64,000 nucleotides of DNA from Salinibacterium sp. SWN248 (GTDB lineage: Bacteria; Actinomycetota; Actinomycetes; Actinomycetales; Microbacteriaceae): positions 1 to 64,000 of the forward strand of contig NZ_JADYWW010000001.1 of assembly GCF_015864575.1 (NCBI RefSeq), read 5' to 3'. This document shows positions 8,831 to 16,397 of this stretch, piece after piece. The notes under the pieces were generated by a model. It ran no database searches, was not told the DNA's origin, and worked only from the letters and a program-made list of their open reading frames with translations. The position numbers and the translations under genes are program-made. Numbering within the stretch: the stretch's first letter is position 1; each line of letters begins with the position of its first letter.

Positions 8831-9274
8831 TCAAAGCGACGAGACGATCGACACCCTTACGTCCCCGACTTCCGCTCGATAGGCGTTTTCATCAGAGCCC
8901 GCCTCCGTGCCCGCATTCGCATTTTCTTCAAATTGTGAAACTCTGGCAGTAAATTTTCTACCCTCAGTTCGGAGAATATATGTCACCCCGAGCGCGGCGC
9001 CAGGCTGGAGCTCGAACCCCCCTTCTAAGAGCAACTCATCGACGCGGTCGACAACGCCAGGCCCGCGCAGCACAATTTGATGAGTATAAATTGCGTAAGA
9101 GGTACCGCTGCCGGACGAATACTCTGCGATGACCTGACCCGCTTGCGGAAGGTTGAACGCGGCAACCAATTCATCCACCTCGTCGATCTTGCCTTGGTCT
9201 GGACCGGACAAACCGCACGACGCCAGACCCGCGACTATCAGTGCCACGAGCGCTATGTGAAAAATTCTTGTCAT
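8831..9274 (-). CDS. Predicted lipoprotein, element 1 cargo
   Basis: The 147-residue product starts MTRIFHIALVALIVAGLASCG, a signal peptide with a lipobox (LASC). The mature part is small, acidic and beta-rich, with no recognised domain. ATG at 9274 directly opens the signal peptide; an ATG at 9289 is an alternative. The Fic protein, membrane protein and lipoprotein all read on the minus strand, but gaps of 180-190 bases suggest separate promoters. Confidence 0.6.
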   Translation of the reverse strand: MTRIFHIALVALIVAGLASCGLSGPDQGKIDEVDELVAAFNLPQAGQVIAEYSSGSGTSYAIYTHQIVLRGPGVVDRVDELLLEGGFELQPGAALGVTYILRTEGRKFTARVSQFEENANAGTEAGSDENAYRAEVGDVRVSIVSSL

Positions 9275-9660
9275 GGCAGTCCGTCTCATATAGTCCGACC
9301 ATTGAGATTGAGCATCACTCACAAGCGATGATACTGCCATGCCCCAGCGAGAGGGACGCGAGAGTGCTAGTCGTACTCCTGCTTGAGATTCACAATCGTT
9401 CGTCAGAAGAATTCGCAGTCGCGTAGAGCGTCCACAGCGGTCCGAGCACCCAAGTTGTTTGCATGTGCGCGGATACCAGTGGGTCGCCCTCGTCCCTAAG
9501 CTTCAGCGCCACTGAACCAAGTGGCAATGGTCAGATGGCCAACTTCCGCTGTCGCGCCAAAACCTAGACGAACACTGAATAGACCCAGTCCTTCGCCACT
9601 CGTTTTGGAGCAATTCTCGGCCCGAAACCTTGTGAAGTGTGGGCAAAGTGTGGGCAAACA

Positions 9661-9711
9661 AAAAACAGGCCCGACCGCACTCCACGAGAAAGTGCTGGTC
9701 AGACCTGTTTT
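9661..9711 (-). terminator. Element-borne replacement tRNA terminator (element 1 end)
   Basis: The inverted repeat AAAACAGGCCCGACC (ending 9676) and GGTCAGACCTGTTTT (9697-9711) encloses a small inner hairpin GCACT/AGTGC. On the minus strand it lies right after tRNA-half copy B and ends in a T-run, so it would terminate tRNA transcripts when the element sits next to the tRNA gene. Confidence 0.6.
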
Positions 9712-9714
9712 AGC

Positions 9715-9761
9715 TGGTGCGCCCGGAGGGATTTGAACCCCCGGCCTATTGATCCGTAGTC
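9715..9761 (-). repeat. tRNA-Arg 3'-half copy B (internal att site)
   Basis: A 47-base copy identical to those at 6697 and 16236. It is followed by GAAAACC and then a stretch similar to that after copy A (CTATGCGGAAGT and further). It is the junction between element 1 and element 2, as expected from two successive insertions at the same tRNA. Confidence 0.92.
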
Positions 9762-9968
9762 GAAAACCATTCCCGCAGAACTATGCGGAAGTCGCGAAAA
9801 TCACTGCAAAACACTGGTGACTGGGTGCGACTGTGATGCCGCGAGTTGACTGGGGTGCTCCCCAAGTGTGGGTGAAATGTGGGCACGGCGCCACACGAGA
9901 TAGTCAGTGCCCTTCACGCCTCGGTCTCTTTCTCTGCGCTATCCGCGTTTTCAGACAAATACCCGAAG

Positions 9969-11030
9969 CTAACGGTTCGCAGTCCAGCTCTCGTCTTGAT
10001 CGGGGGCGAAGTGCACGCCCAGCTCGTGTGCCAGTGCTCGCATTTGTTTAGCGAGAACGCGCCATCCTTTTGGGGTAATCTCGCCAATTTCGAAGCCTAT
10101 TCCGCGCACTGCGCCGTCGGCGACGAAGATCGTTGCGGCAGCCACAGAACCGAGCGTGACATCGGCTTGCTCCGCAGAGAACCAGTCGGTGGGTTCGGTG
10201 GCGGTGCCGTCACCACCCAAGCTCGCATCCATCTCTCGGAGAGCTTGATGCACGACCTCAGAGTCCAACGCTTGGCCGGCGGCAAGATCGTCGGGGTCGT
10301 AGTCGCGGGGCGCGATCATGAACTCGTCGTCTTTCAGCTGCGCAAGGGCCGGAACCGTCTTGTCTGGCGCCACTCTGGGCTCAGACACAAACTCCGGCGG
10401 GTTGCGCAGCGAATCAAAGTCGCTTAGAGGTCGCTCGACTAACGGGGCGAGGATTGAGGGTCCGCGAGGCTCCTCCTTAACTAGGGCGTGCCAATCATCG
10501 AATTCGGTTGAGAACCAGGCATTAAACTGGTGGATATCAGAGTTTCTGCTATTGGTGCCGGCTCTTGCGCCCCACCTTCGCAAATCCACAAAGAGTGGCT
10601 CGCTACCCGACTGAGAACGAAATGCCAGCTCGTTGTAATCGACATGGTCTTTGCCTTCAGCGCTGGCAAGACAGAGACGTGTCGATGCGTCCAACCGGTG
10701 TAAGACCTCAAAAATGTAGCTCGGCCACGCCTGCACGATGTACTGGGTGCGCCGGTATTGGACCTCGGGGACAAAGCCAAATCCGATCGACTGGTCCGTC
10801 CGCCACTCGGCGGGGACTACCTCCGCTACCTCAGAGCTGATAAACGATTGAGTCCACTCCCACACGGTTCCCACACTCGCCCAAGACGCATCCATCTCAT
10901 CAATAGGTCCGCCACTGGCGGCCATCCAATGCGCTAATTCGGTGAGCCGGAATTCGCGCGTGGCCTCGGCGTGCGCCAGATGGCGATTCGCCTGTTCGCG
11001 ACTGAGATCTCGTGGGGCAAACTGGTTCAT
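9969..11030 (-). CDS. Candidate immunity protein for the toxin-like protein
   Basis: The 353-residue acidic protein has no signal peptide, membrane segment or family that I recognise. Its ATG (11028-11030) overlaps the TGA of the giant upstream gene (11027-11029) as ATGA, so translation is coupled. A cytosolic gene directly behind a polymorphic toxin is normally its immunity gene, and that is my inference. It is longer than most immunity proteins, so a bipartite protein or a modifying role is possible. The frame also opens upstream to 11138, inside the toxin gene, which I reject as the start. Confidence 0.55.
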   Translation of the reverse strand: MNQFAPRDLSREQANRHLAHAEATREFRLTELAHWMAASGGPIDEMDASWASVGTVWEWTQSFISSEVAEVVPAEWRTDQSIGFGFVPEVQYRRTQYIVQAWPSYIFEVLHRLDASTRLCLASAEGKDHVDYNELAFRSQSGSEPLFVDLRRWGARAGTNSRNSDIHQFNAWFSTEFDDWHALVKEEPRGPSILAPLVERPLSDFDSLRNPPEFVSEPRVAPDKTVPALAQLKDDEFMIAPRDYDPDDLAAGQALDSEVVHQALREMDASLGGDGTATEPTDWFSAEQADVTLGSVAAATIFVADGAVRGIGFEIGEITPKGWRVLAKQMRALAHELGVHFAPDQDESWTANR

Positions 11031-14000
11031 CCTATTGGCCAATGGATCACTATGGTCATGTTGTTGTCCTTTAACATTTTCAGCACTTGCTCGGAGGGCC
11101 CGATTCGTCCTGTGATTCCGCTGGCGAAAAAATGCCACTCTACGTCCTCGACGTTGTCTTTTCCTCTAATCGCGACATCCTTGAGTATTTGCGAACGCGC
11201 TAGTGCGGTGTTGACATAACCGACTTTCGACTCGAGCGGTACAGAGAAAATTTCACCATTTACTCTGGTCTCGAACACGCCATCGGGGTATCGGATGCCA
11301 GTGGTCCCCTTTCCCCAGTTTATTTTCTTGAAATTTGTGACGCCGTACAGCGCGTTCATGAATCTTTCCCCGGAGTTGCCGCCGATCATGAACGTTGGCA
11401 ACGCATCCGCAGAATAGCTAACAGTCTTGGTGTGCTCGTACTTTATGAGGTCGCGCAGATGCTGTAGATCATTGCTTTCGACAAGCCTTGTTATTGCTTT
11501 CGGGTCCAGCCTCCGCAGTTCGAGCGCGTCGACCAGAGGAGCGTCTATCAGTCGAAGCGCTGCCACGAAATCGACGGGGTCGGGCGCGAGCGATCGAATC
11601 AAGACGATTGCGGCGCGCAGCCCCCACGGGGTAGTCGCGCGCTGAGCGAACTTGATCGCCTTACCAAGGGCGCCCGCGGCATCACCAACCCCAGGGATAA
11701 GTCCGACAGCAGAAAGCCCGAAGCCGACCCAGTCACCACGCAATGACTGCGCTAAGCCGTCTCTCAGATCTCCGAAAACGAGGATGCCGCTCGCGAGGTT
11801 TCCGCCAAACCAAGCAGCGGATTCTCGTTGGCAATACGTAACATCACCACAGAAAAAGCCCAAGAAGAACTCGCTCTTCCACTGGTCGGGTGTGATGGCC
11901 TCGTCGAACTCGGTGGGGATATAGCCATCAATCTGGTGTTGGACTTCGTAGAGGTCGGCGAATCCGTCGAGGTCTGTGTCCCAGCGGCTGGCGGAGGTGC
12001 CGTTGAGCTCTTCTAGACCATCGATGAGCCCATCGCCGTCAAAGTCTGGGTTGAGCGGATTGATCAATCCTTCGACTTCTTCGGTGTCTGGCAGCCCGTC
12101 GTAATCGCTATCGACTTCGGATGGATCTGAAATTACCGAGTAGGCAGTGACAGGATTGGCGCTCCAAGTCTGGGCACCGACGGGTGACGCATACGGCTCT
12201 CCAAGTTCCTCAGCGTCTGAGAGCCCGTCGCCGTCGGTATCTTCGAGGTATGGGCTACTAAAGAAACGCTTTGACGAGGCCGTCATACTTGCAGTGACGC
12301 CATGAATCTCTACCCAGTCCGGAATGCCATCCTCGTCCGTATCTACAGTTACGTCGCCGGGTTCGACAGTTGACGGAGGGGTTACCGCAGCGACCCAAGA
12401 CGCAAGATCAACAGCTGTGGGGACGTAAGAGTAGGTGCCACCAGTGGCATCAGCCAATGCGATTAGCCAGGCCGATTCTTCAGGGGAGCCAGTGCCAACA
12501 TCGAGTACGTGATACGGAACGTCGAGGTTGTCGGGGTCCAGCCAAAATTGCCAGTCTGGGCTGTCCTCGGGAGCCCATGGGCGGTCGGTGACGTCAGCGC
12601 CGATCTGTCCATCCGTGATGAGAAGCCGTGCTTTGTTCCTGCATTCAAATACTGGGGCATCGTCGACGTAGGGATTGGCTTCCGCATTGAAGAAGCCGGT
12701 GTCGTCCCAGTTCGTTCGAAGAAATGTATCGGAATCATCCTGAAGGAATCGAAGGACTTCGTCTGCGTACATGGATTCTTGGTCGAACCCTGAATAGTCC
12801 GCGCGGTCGCCGAGAGCCGCGGCCTTGAACTCTTGGACGGTGTAAGGCTCGTTCACTCTCGGCGCCCAACGACTGGGCTGACGCCAGGGAAAACTGCTAT
12901 TTACAAGGGCGTTGCCTGGAAGCGGCGCGAACTCACTACGAGAGGCGCTTAGGTACTCGAAGCGGAAGGTGCGTGGCCATATTCGGTCTGATGGGTTGAG
13001 CTCGTTGACGATCGCGTCAACCGCAGAATAGCGTGTTTGCGAAGGGTCGTTGAGTTGAACACTTCCGGTCTCGTCATAAATGATCTCCAGATCTAGTGGT
13101 GCTCTGGTACCCGATCCAACATCACATTGCAGAGCGTTTGCACTCCACTCATCCAAGTTGACGACGCTGTAGGTGAGGCCCAGCTCCGGGTCAGTGATCA
13201 CAATTACGTTCTCCGCAGTCGACACTGAGACGTCGTTGTCGACGAACTGCCAAGTACCGGAAGCATGGTCCCATCGCACTGGGGCGAGGTTCGCTAAGCG
13301 TGCTGCGGCCACGCCAGAGTCAATCGGGAACTTTACATCGACCAGAGTCACCGGAGCCGCTGAAGCCGCGGAGGCGGTGGTGCTGAATCGCAGCGTATCG
13401 CCGTTGTCCGGGCCAATTTCTGCCACGGGAGCGGCGACCTGGGCCGCTTGCACGAGCATGCCGGGAAGCATCGTCGAGTTCTGTGCGAGCACTTCGTAGG
13501 ACTCAACATCGTGTGCAGCGCCCTGCAGCGTCGCGGAGACGCGACCGCCTTCGGCTGCAACTTGGCTCGCTCGGCTTTCGCCATCCGCTGGGCCGATGTC
13601 GCCACCATCGTCAATGCCGTTGGACGCGGTGGGGTGCGCTCGAATTGTGCCCACTAAAGATTCTTCTGCGTCTGCAGTTCCGTCGCCGTTCGTATCAGCT
13701 AGTAGCGGGCTGAATCCGTTGTGGAGTTCGAACGCATCCGTCAGTCCGTCTCCGTCAGAATCGTCGGAGGAGGGATTGGTGCCAAGAACGATCTCTTCAG
13801 CGTCTGAAAGCGTGTCGGCGTCGGTATCGATAGCACGCGGATCGATTCCTTCAGTGATCTCATAAAGGTTGCTGAGTCCGTCGCCATCAATGTCGTCATC
13901 GGCATCGGAAATGCCGTCCTCGTCCGAGTCTGCGTCTACTGGCGAGGTCAGTCCGGAGAGTAGATTGATTTCTTCGGAATCGCTGAGGCCGTCATTGTCG

Positions 14001-15175
14001 GTATCGGCAAGTAAGTGGCTAGAGCCAATTCGGTACTCGACAATGTCGGGCACCCCGTCAGCGTCCGAGTCGGTCAGCCCATCCAAAGGTGTCGCAGTGA
14101 CGCTTCCACTTTCCAGACTCTGCCCGCCGACAGTTTGAGCAGAGACAGTAAACGTGTACTCCGTTCCATTTTGGAGATCGTCGATTTGCACTCCGGCGCG
14201 CGCGGATGGCGCTGTCATCTCGAACTCAAACTCGAGATCGCCCGGCATCACTCTTACTCGGTAAGAATCGATCGATTGGCCGAAGGTCTCAACTGGCGCG
14301 TTCCAGAAAACATCTACGAACCCTTCCCCCGCCCGAGATTCGACGCCGGCGGGAGCATCAGGTTCAGCGTAGGGATACACGCTGATTCCGTAGTGGCGGT
14401 TGCTATAGCCGACAGCATTTCGAGCCCGAACCCAGCCGTAATACGAACACCCCGCTTGCAAGTCTTGGAACGTGTGGCTTGTATCGGTCGTGTGCACTTC
14501 GGTGTCTGTGCCATCACAAGTGTTCTCGAGAGCTACCTCGTAATCGATGATTGCGGATCCACCGTCGGAATGTGGAGGTTCCCAGGACACCGCGCCTGAC
14601 TTATAGCCAGAAGTTGAGTCTGCGTTCTGAGGACTCTTCGGAGCGGTCGGCTCGACAGTGATCGTCGCCGACGCAATAGGTCCAACCCCGCCAGCATTAC
14701 TTGCTTGAACGGTCGCGGTGTATTCGCCCACAGGAACATCATCGAAGTCAACAGATTGCTCATAACCAGCCACGGTCTGCACAAAGCCACCCGGCTCCAG
14801 ATGAACCTCGATGGAATCGACCGGTGGGTCATACGGGCCGGTCGCTATCCGGTTCCAACTCGCATCGATTCCCCACGAAGTTTGAGTGAGAGTGAAGCCG
14901 CCAATCTCGCGTGGGCTAGGTACTACCGTGAAGGTACGAAAATCTGACCAGCTAGAGAGTCGATCGCCTGTGAAATAGACTGCCTGCCAGCGGTAGAGGC
15001 CGTTAAGCGGCGTGCTCGAATTCATCGACGGAGTAATCGAAAAATTCCCGTCTGGGTCCACTGTGCCAGAGCCATCACCGACTTCAACAGGCGCCCCAAA
15101 CTGCCACCCTGATTCAACTCGGACTGCCACATACACTTGCTGACCGGCCTCAAGGTCCGGGATATAGCCGGTCAA
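11027..15175 (-). CDS. Giant toxin-like protein, main body (FN3, TSP3, VWA-like, C-terminal nuclease-like domain)
   Basis: A 1382-residue open frame in the same frame as the signal-peptide fragment at 15212-15724. Domains in order: three fibronectin type III-like modules (about 85-360), a calcium-binding TSP3-type block with DxDxDG repeats (about 367-490), a VWA-like domain with IIYDETGSV near 700, a second TSP3 block (about 950-1075), a glycine-rich hydrophobic pre-toxin region (about 1110-1175), and a C-terminal domain with RYPDG (PD 1297-1298), LESK (E1315, K1317) and Q1329. The PD...ExK...Q order fits a restriction-endonuclease-type toxin. The only 5' start here is TTG without an SD, so this piece is probably not translated by itself. 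Confidence 0.72.
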   Translation of the reverse strand: MTGYIPDLEAGQQVYVAVRVESGWQFGAPVEVGDGSGTVDPDGNFSITPSMNSSTPLNGLYRWQAVYFTGDRLSSWSDFRTFTVVPSPREIGGFTLTQTSWGIDASWNRIATGPYDPPVDSIEVHLEPGGFVQTVAGYEQSVDFDDVPVGEYTATVQASNAGGVGPIASATITVEPTAPKSPQNADSTSGYKSGAVSWEPPHSDGGSAIIDYEVALENTCDGTDTEVHTTDTSHTFQDLQAGCSYYGWVRARNAVGYSNRHYGISVYPYAEPDAPAGVESRAGEGFVDVFWNAPVETFGQSIDSYRVRVMPGDLEFEFEMTAPSARAGVQIDDLQNGTEYTFTVSAQTVGGQSLESGSVTATPLDGLTDSDADGVPDIVEYRIGSSHLLADTDNDGLSDSEEINLLSGLTSPVDADSDEDGISDADDDIDGDGLSNLYEITEGIDPRAIDTDADTLSDAEEIVLGTNPSSDDSDGDGLTDAFELHNGFSPLLADTNGDGTADAEESLVGTIRAHPTASNGIDDGGDIGPADGESRASQVAAEGGRVSATLQGAAHDVESYEVLAQNSTMLPGMLVQAAQVAAPVAEIGPDNGDTLRFSTTASAASAAPVTLVDVKFPIDSGVAAARLANLAPVRWDHASGTWQFVDNDVSVSTAENVIVITDPELGLTYSVVNLDEWSANALQCDVGSGTRAPLDLEIIYDETGSVQLNDPSQTRYSAVDAIVNELNPSDRIWPRTFRFEYLSASRSEFAPLPGNALVNSSFPWRQPSRWAPRVNEPYTVQEFKAAALGDRADYSGFDQESMYADEVLRFLQDDSDTFLRTNWDDTGFFNAEANPYVDDAPVFECRNKARLLITDGQIGADVTDRPWAPEDSPDWQFWLDPDNLDVPYHVLDVGTGSPEESAWLIALADATGGTYSYVPTAVDLASWVAAVTPPSTVEPGDVTVDTDEDGIPDWVEIHGVTASMTASSKRFFSSPYLEDTDGDGLSDAEELGEPYASPVGAQTWSANPVTAYSVISDPSEVDSDYDGLPDTEEVEGLINPLNPDFDGDGLIDGLEELNGTSASRWDTDLDGFADLYEVQHQIDGYIPTEFDEAITPDQWKSEFFLGFFCGDVTYCQRESAAWFGGNLASGILVFGDLRDGLAQSLRGDWVGFGLSAVGLIPGVGDAAGALGKAIKFAQRATTPWGLRAAIVLIRSLAPDPVDFVAALRLIDAPLVDALELRRLDPKAITRLVESNDLQHLRDLIKYEHTKTVSYSADALPTFMIGGNSGERFMNALYGVTNFKKINWGKGTTGIRYPDGVFETRVNGEIFSVPLESKVGYVNTALARSQILKDVAIRGKDNVEDVEWHFFASGITGRIGPSEQVLKMLKDNNMTIVIHWPIG

Positions 15176-15211
15176 CGGTGGCAGTGACTGATGGACCGAG
15201 TTATCCGCGGG

Positions 15212-15724
15212 TTAATGCAGCGCCGGCGGGGACGCAAGAGACGCGATACTGATATCGATTGTCGGTTCCCAGCCGCCAGCAACATCGTCAGAGACCAGAC
15301 GATACCGAAGTTGATAGCTCTCACCTTCCGCTGCCGAACCCGGAGGAAACTCCCAATACCCGTACGCGTATGCGCCCGACGATTCCAACGGGAGAGAGGT
15401 CTCGGTGACAATTGCCGAATCGGACACCTTCACTAATTCGATGTCTATTTCAGAAGTCATAGAGAACGTGGCATCAGCGCGCTGGACCTCGGCCACCTCG
15501 AAATCAATCCTCGGGCTCGGCTGCGCCCCGTAAATCGTGTAGACACCATCAGATTCCACGGCGCGGTCAAACCAAAACATCGAACTCGGCGAAGACGAGT
15601 CCGCCGCAACTGCAGCAGCGGGCGCACTCAAGAGTGAGATGCCCAGGGCAAGCGCTAGGCCGATCGCAATCCACTGACGGAGACGAGGAGCCTGAGAATG
15701 CACGGAGGAAACAGAGCGACGCAT
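15212..15724 (-). pseudogene. N-terminal fragment of the giant toxin-like gene, ended by in-frame TAA
   Basis: 170 residues beginning MRRSVSSVHSQ with a clear Sec signal peptide (hydrophobic core IAIGLALALGISLL, cleavage near APAAAVAA), followed by a beta-rich extracellular module. ATG at 15724 has GGGGAG upstream. A single TAA at 15212-15214 ends it. The same frame then stays open without a break through PADNSVHQSLPPLTGYIPDL into the 1382-residue body. Joined, the two would give one protein of about 1560 residues with a signal peptide. I read this as one gene broken by a nonsense change, or decoded by readthrough. Confidence 0.75.
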
Positions 15725-16235
15725 GAGACTCCCCAACTTGAGTTTTGCGCAAGTTTATTGTTGCCAGAAGTAGGTTTGCAGTCCCCCTAAGAGAGGACTC
15801 GGTACCCCCAGTTCGAGTCAGAACGAAGGCGAAGAACCCTGACTACTGCAAGTTCGCAATCGCGGTCAGGCCTGACGAGCCCTGACGCGCGATAAGTGCG
15901 AGTCATCGGATTCGTTGGACCCTAGCGGCGCGAGTTAACGCGCACTGCGGGAGCAACTCACTTAGCGACGCGAGTGTCGCAAAGGGTGCTGCTTGGACTG
16001 TCACCCCAGGAAAAATAGAGGCCGACCATGCCCTGATCCCTTGATCAAAGGTCAATTGGTCAACTCGGCGGATCGCACCATAACCCAGACAAACACAGGG
16101 TTCCGAGTCGCAAGACAGGTCGATCTTCGGCCCAGAATTGGCCTTAAGCGTTGTGAAGTGTGGGCAAAATGTGGGCAAAAGAAAAACAGGCCCGACCGCG
16201 CTCCACGAGAAAGTGCTGGTCAGACCTGCTTAATT
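15725..16235. other. Gene-free right end of element 2
   Basis: Upstream region of the toxin gene plus the right arm of element 2. No supported coding sequence. It holds paired repeats AAGTGTGGGCAAA/ATGTGGGCAAA (16156-16179) and an imperfect terminator-like inverted repeat (16182-16231) just after the tRNA on the minus strand. The arm resembles 9520-9714 in order and sequence. Confidence 0.65.
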
Positions 16236-16311
16236 TGGTGCGCCCGGAGGGATTTGAACCCCCGGCCTATTGATCCGTAGTCAATTGCTCTATCCGCTGA
16301 GCTACGGGCGC
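16236..16311 (-). tRNA. tRNA-Arg (anticodon ACG)
   Basis: A complete cloverleaf on the minus strand: acceptor GCGCCCG/CGGGCGC, D-arm AGCTCAGCGGATAGAGC, anticodon loop CTACGGA giving ACG, T-arm GGGGGTTCAAATCCC, discriminator A and encoded CCA (16236-16238). The 3' half, up to the anticodon loop, is the 47-base core shared with copies A and B, so it serves as the attachment site while remaining intact. Confidence 0.95.
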
Positions 16312-16397
16312 ATCTTGCTGACTTTCGCCAACCAGAAAACTATACCAGCGGATTCGGGCCGCCAGTGACACTTTTGACAGTCGGATGCCGCGAGCGC

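Larger units (their letters stand above)
6697..9714. mobile_element. Element 1: integrase-less tRNA-Arg integrative element
   Basis: This 3.0-kb segment lies between tRNA-half copies A and B. Just inside copy A is an arm with the paired repeat AAGTGTGGG..AAATGTGGGCAC (6846-6868). Just before copy B is the paired repeat AAGTGTGGGCAAAGTGTGGGCAAA-type arm (9635-9658). These look like arm-type binding sites for a tyrosine integrase, yet no integrase or excisionase gene is present. Cargo is a Fic protein, a two-helix membrane protein and a lipoprotein. I infer a cis-mobilizable element that depends on an integrase supplied from elsewhere. Confidence 0.75.
9275..9968. other. Gene-free junction between elements 1 and 2
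   Basis: No convincing coding sequence is seen here. It contains, in order, the right arm of element 1 (paired repeats at 9635-9658), a terminator-like inverted repeat (9661-9711), copy B of the tRNA half (9715-9761) and the left arm of element 2 (paired repeats at 9864-9886). The arm sequences closely resemble those beside copies A and C. Confidence 0.7.
9715..16235. mobile_element. Element 2: integrase-less tRNA-Arg element with toxin cargo
   Basis: This 6.5-kb segment lies between copies B and C of the tRNA half. Its left arm (9864-9886) matches the left arm of element 1; its right arm (16156-16179) matches the right arm of element 1. It carries only the giant secreted toxin-like gene, now interrupted by a stop, and the overlapping candidate immunity gene. 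No integrase, replication or transfer gene is visible. Being adjacent to the intact tRNA, it is probably the more recent of the two insertions. Confidence 0.75.

Noticed and set aside
6697-9761. Copies A and B as functional tRNA genes
   Set aside because: Both lack the 5' half (acceptor 5' strand, D-arm and half of the anticodon stem); sequence after the 47-bp core diverges to element arms.
11027-15175. Independent translation of the toxin body from TTG at 15175
   Set aside because: No Shine-Dalgarno lies before it and the product would lack a signal peptide; a broken single gene fits better.
15903-16178. 91-codon minus-strand open frame
   Set aside because: It runs through the arm repeats of element 2 and has no start signal or family; judged a chance frame.
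6697-16311. Integrase gene inside the island
   Set aside because: No open frame shows the R..H-x-x-R..Y pattern or a serine-recombinase start; all larger frames are assigned to Fic, toxin or candidate immunity genes.
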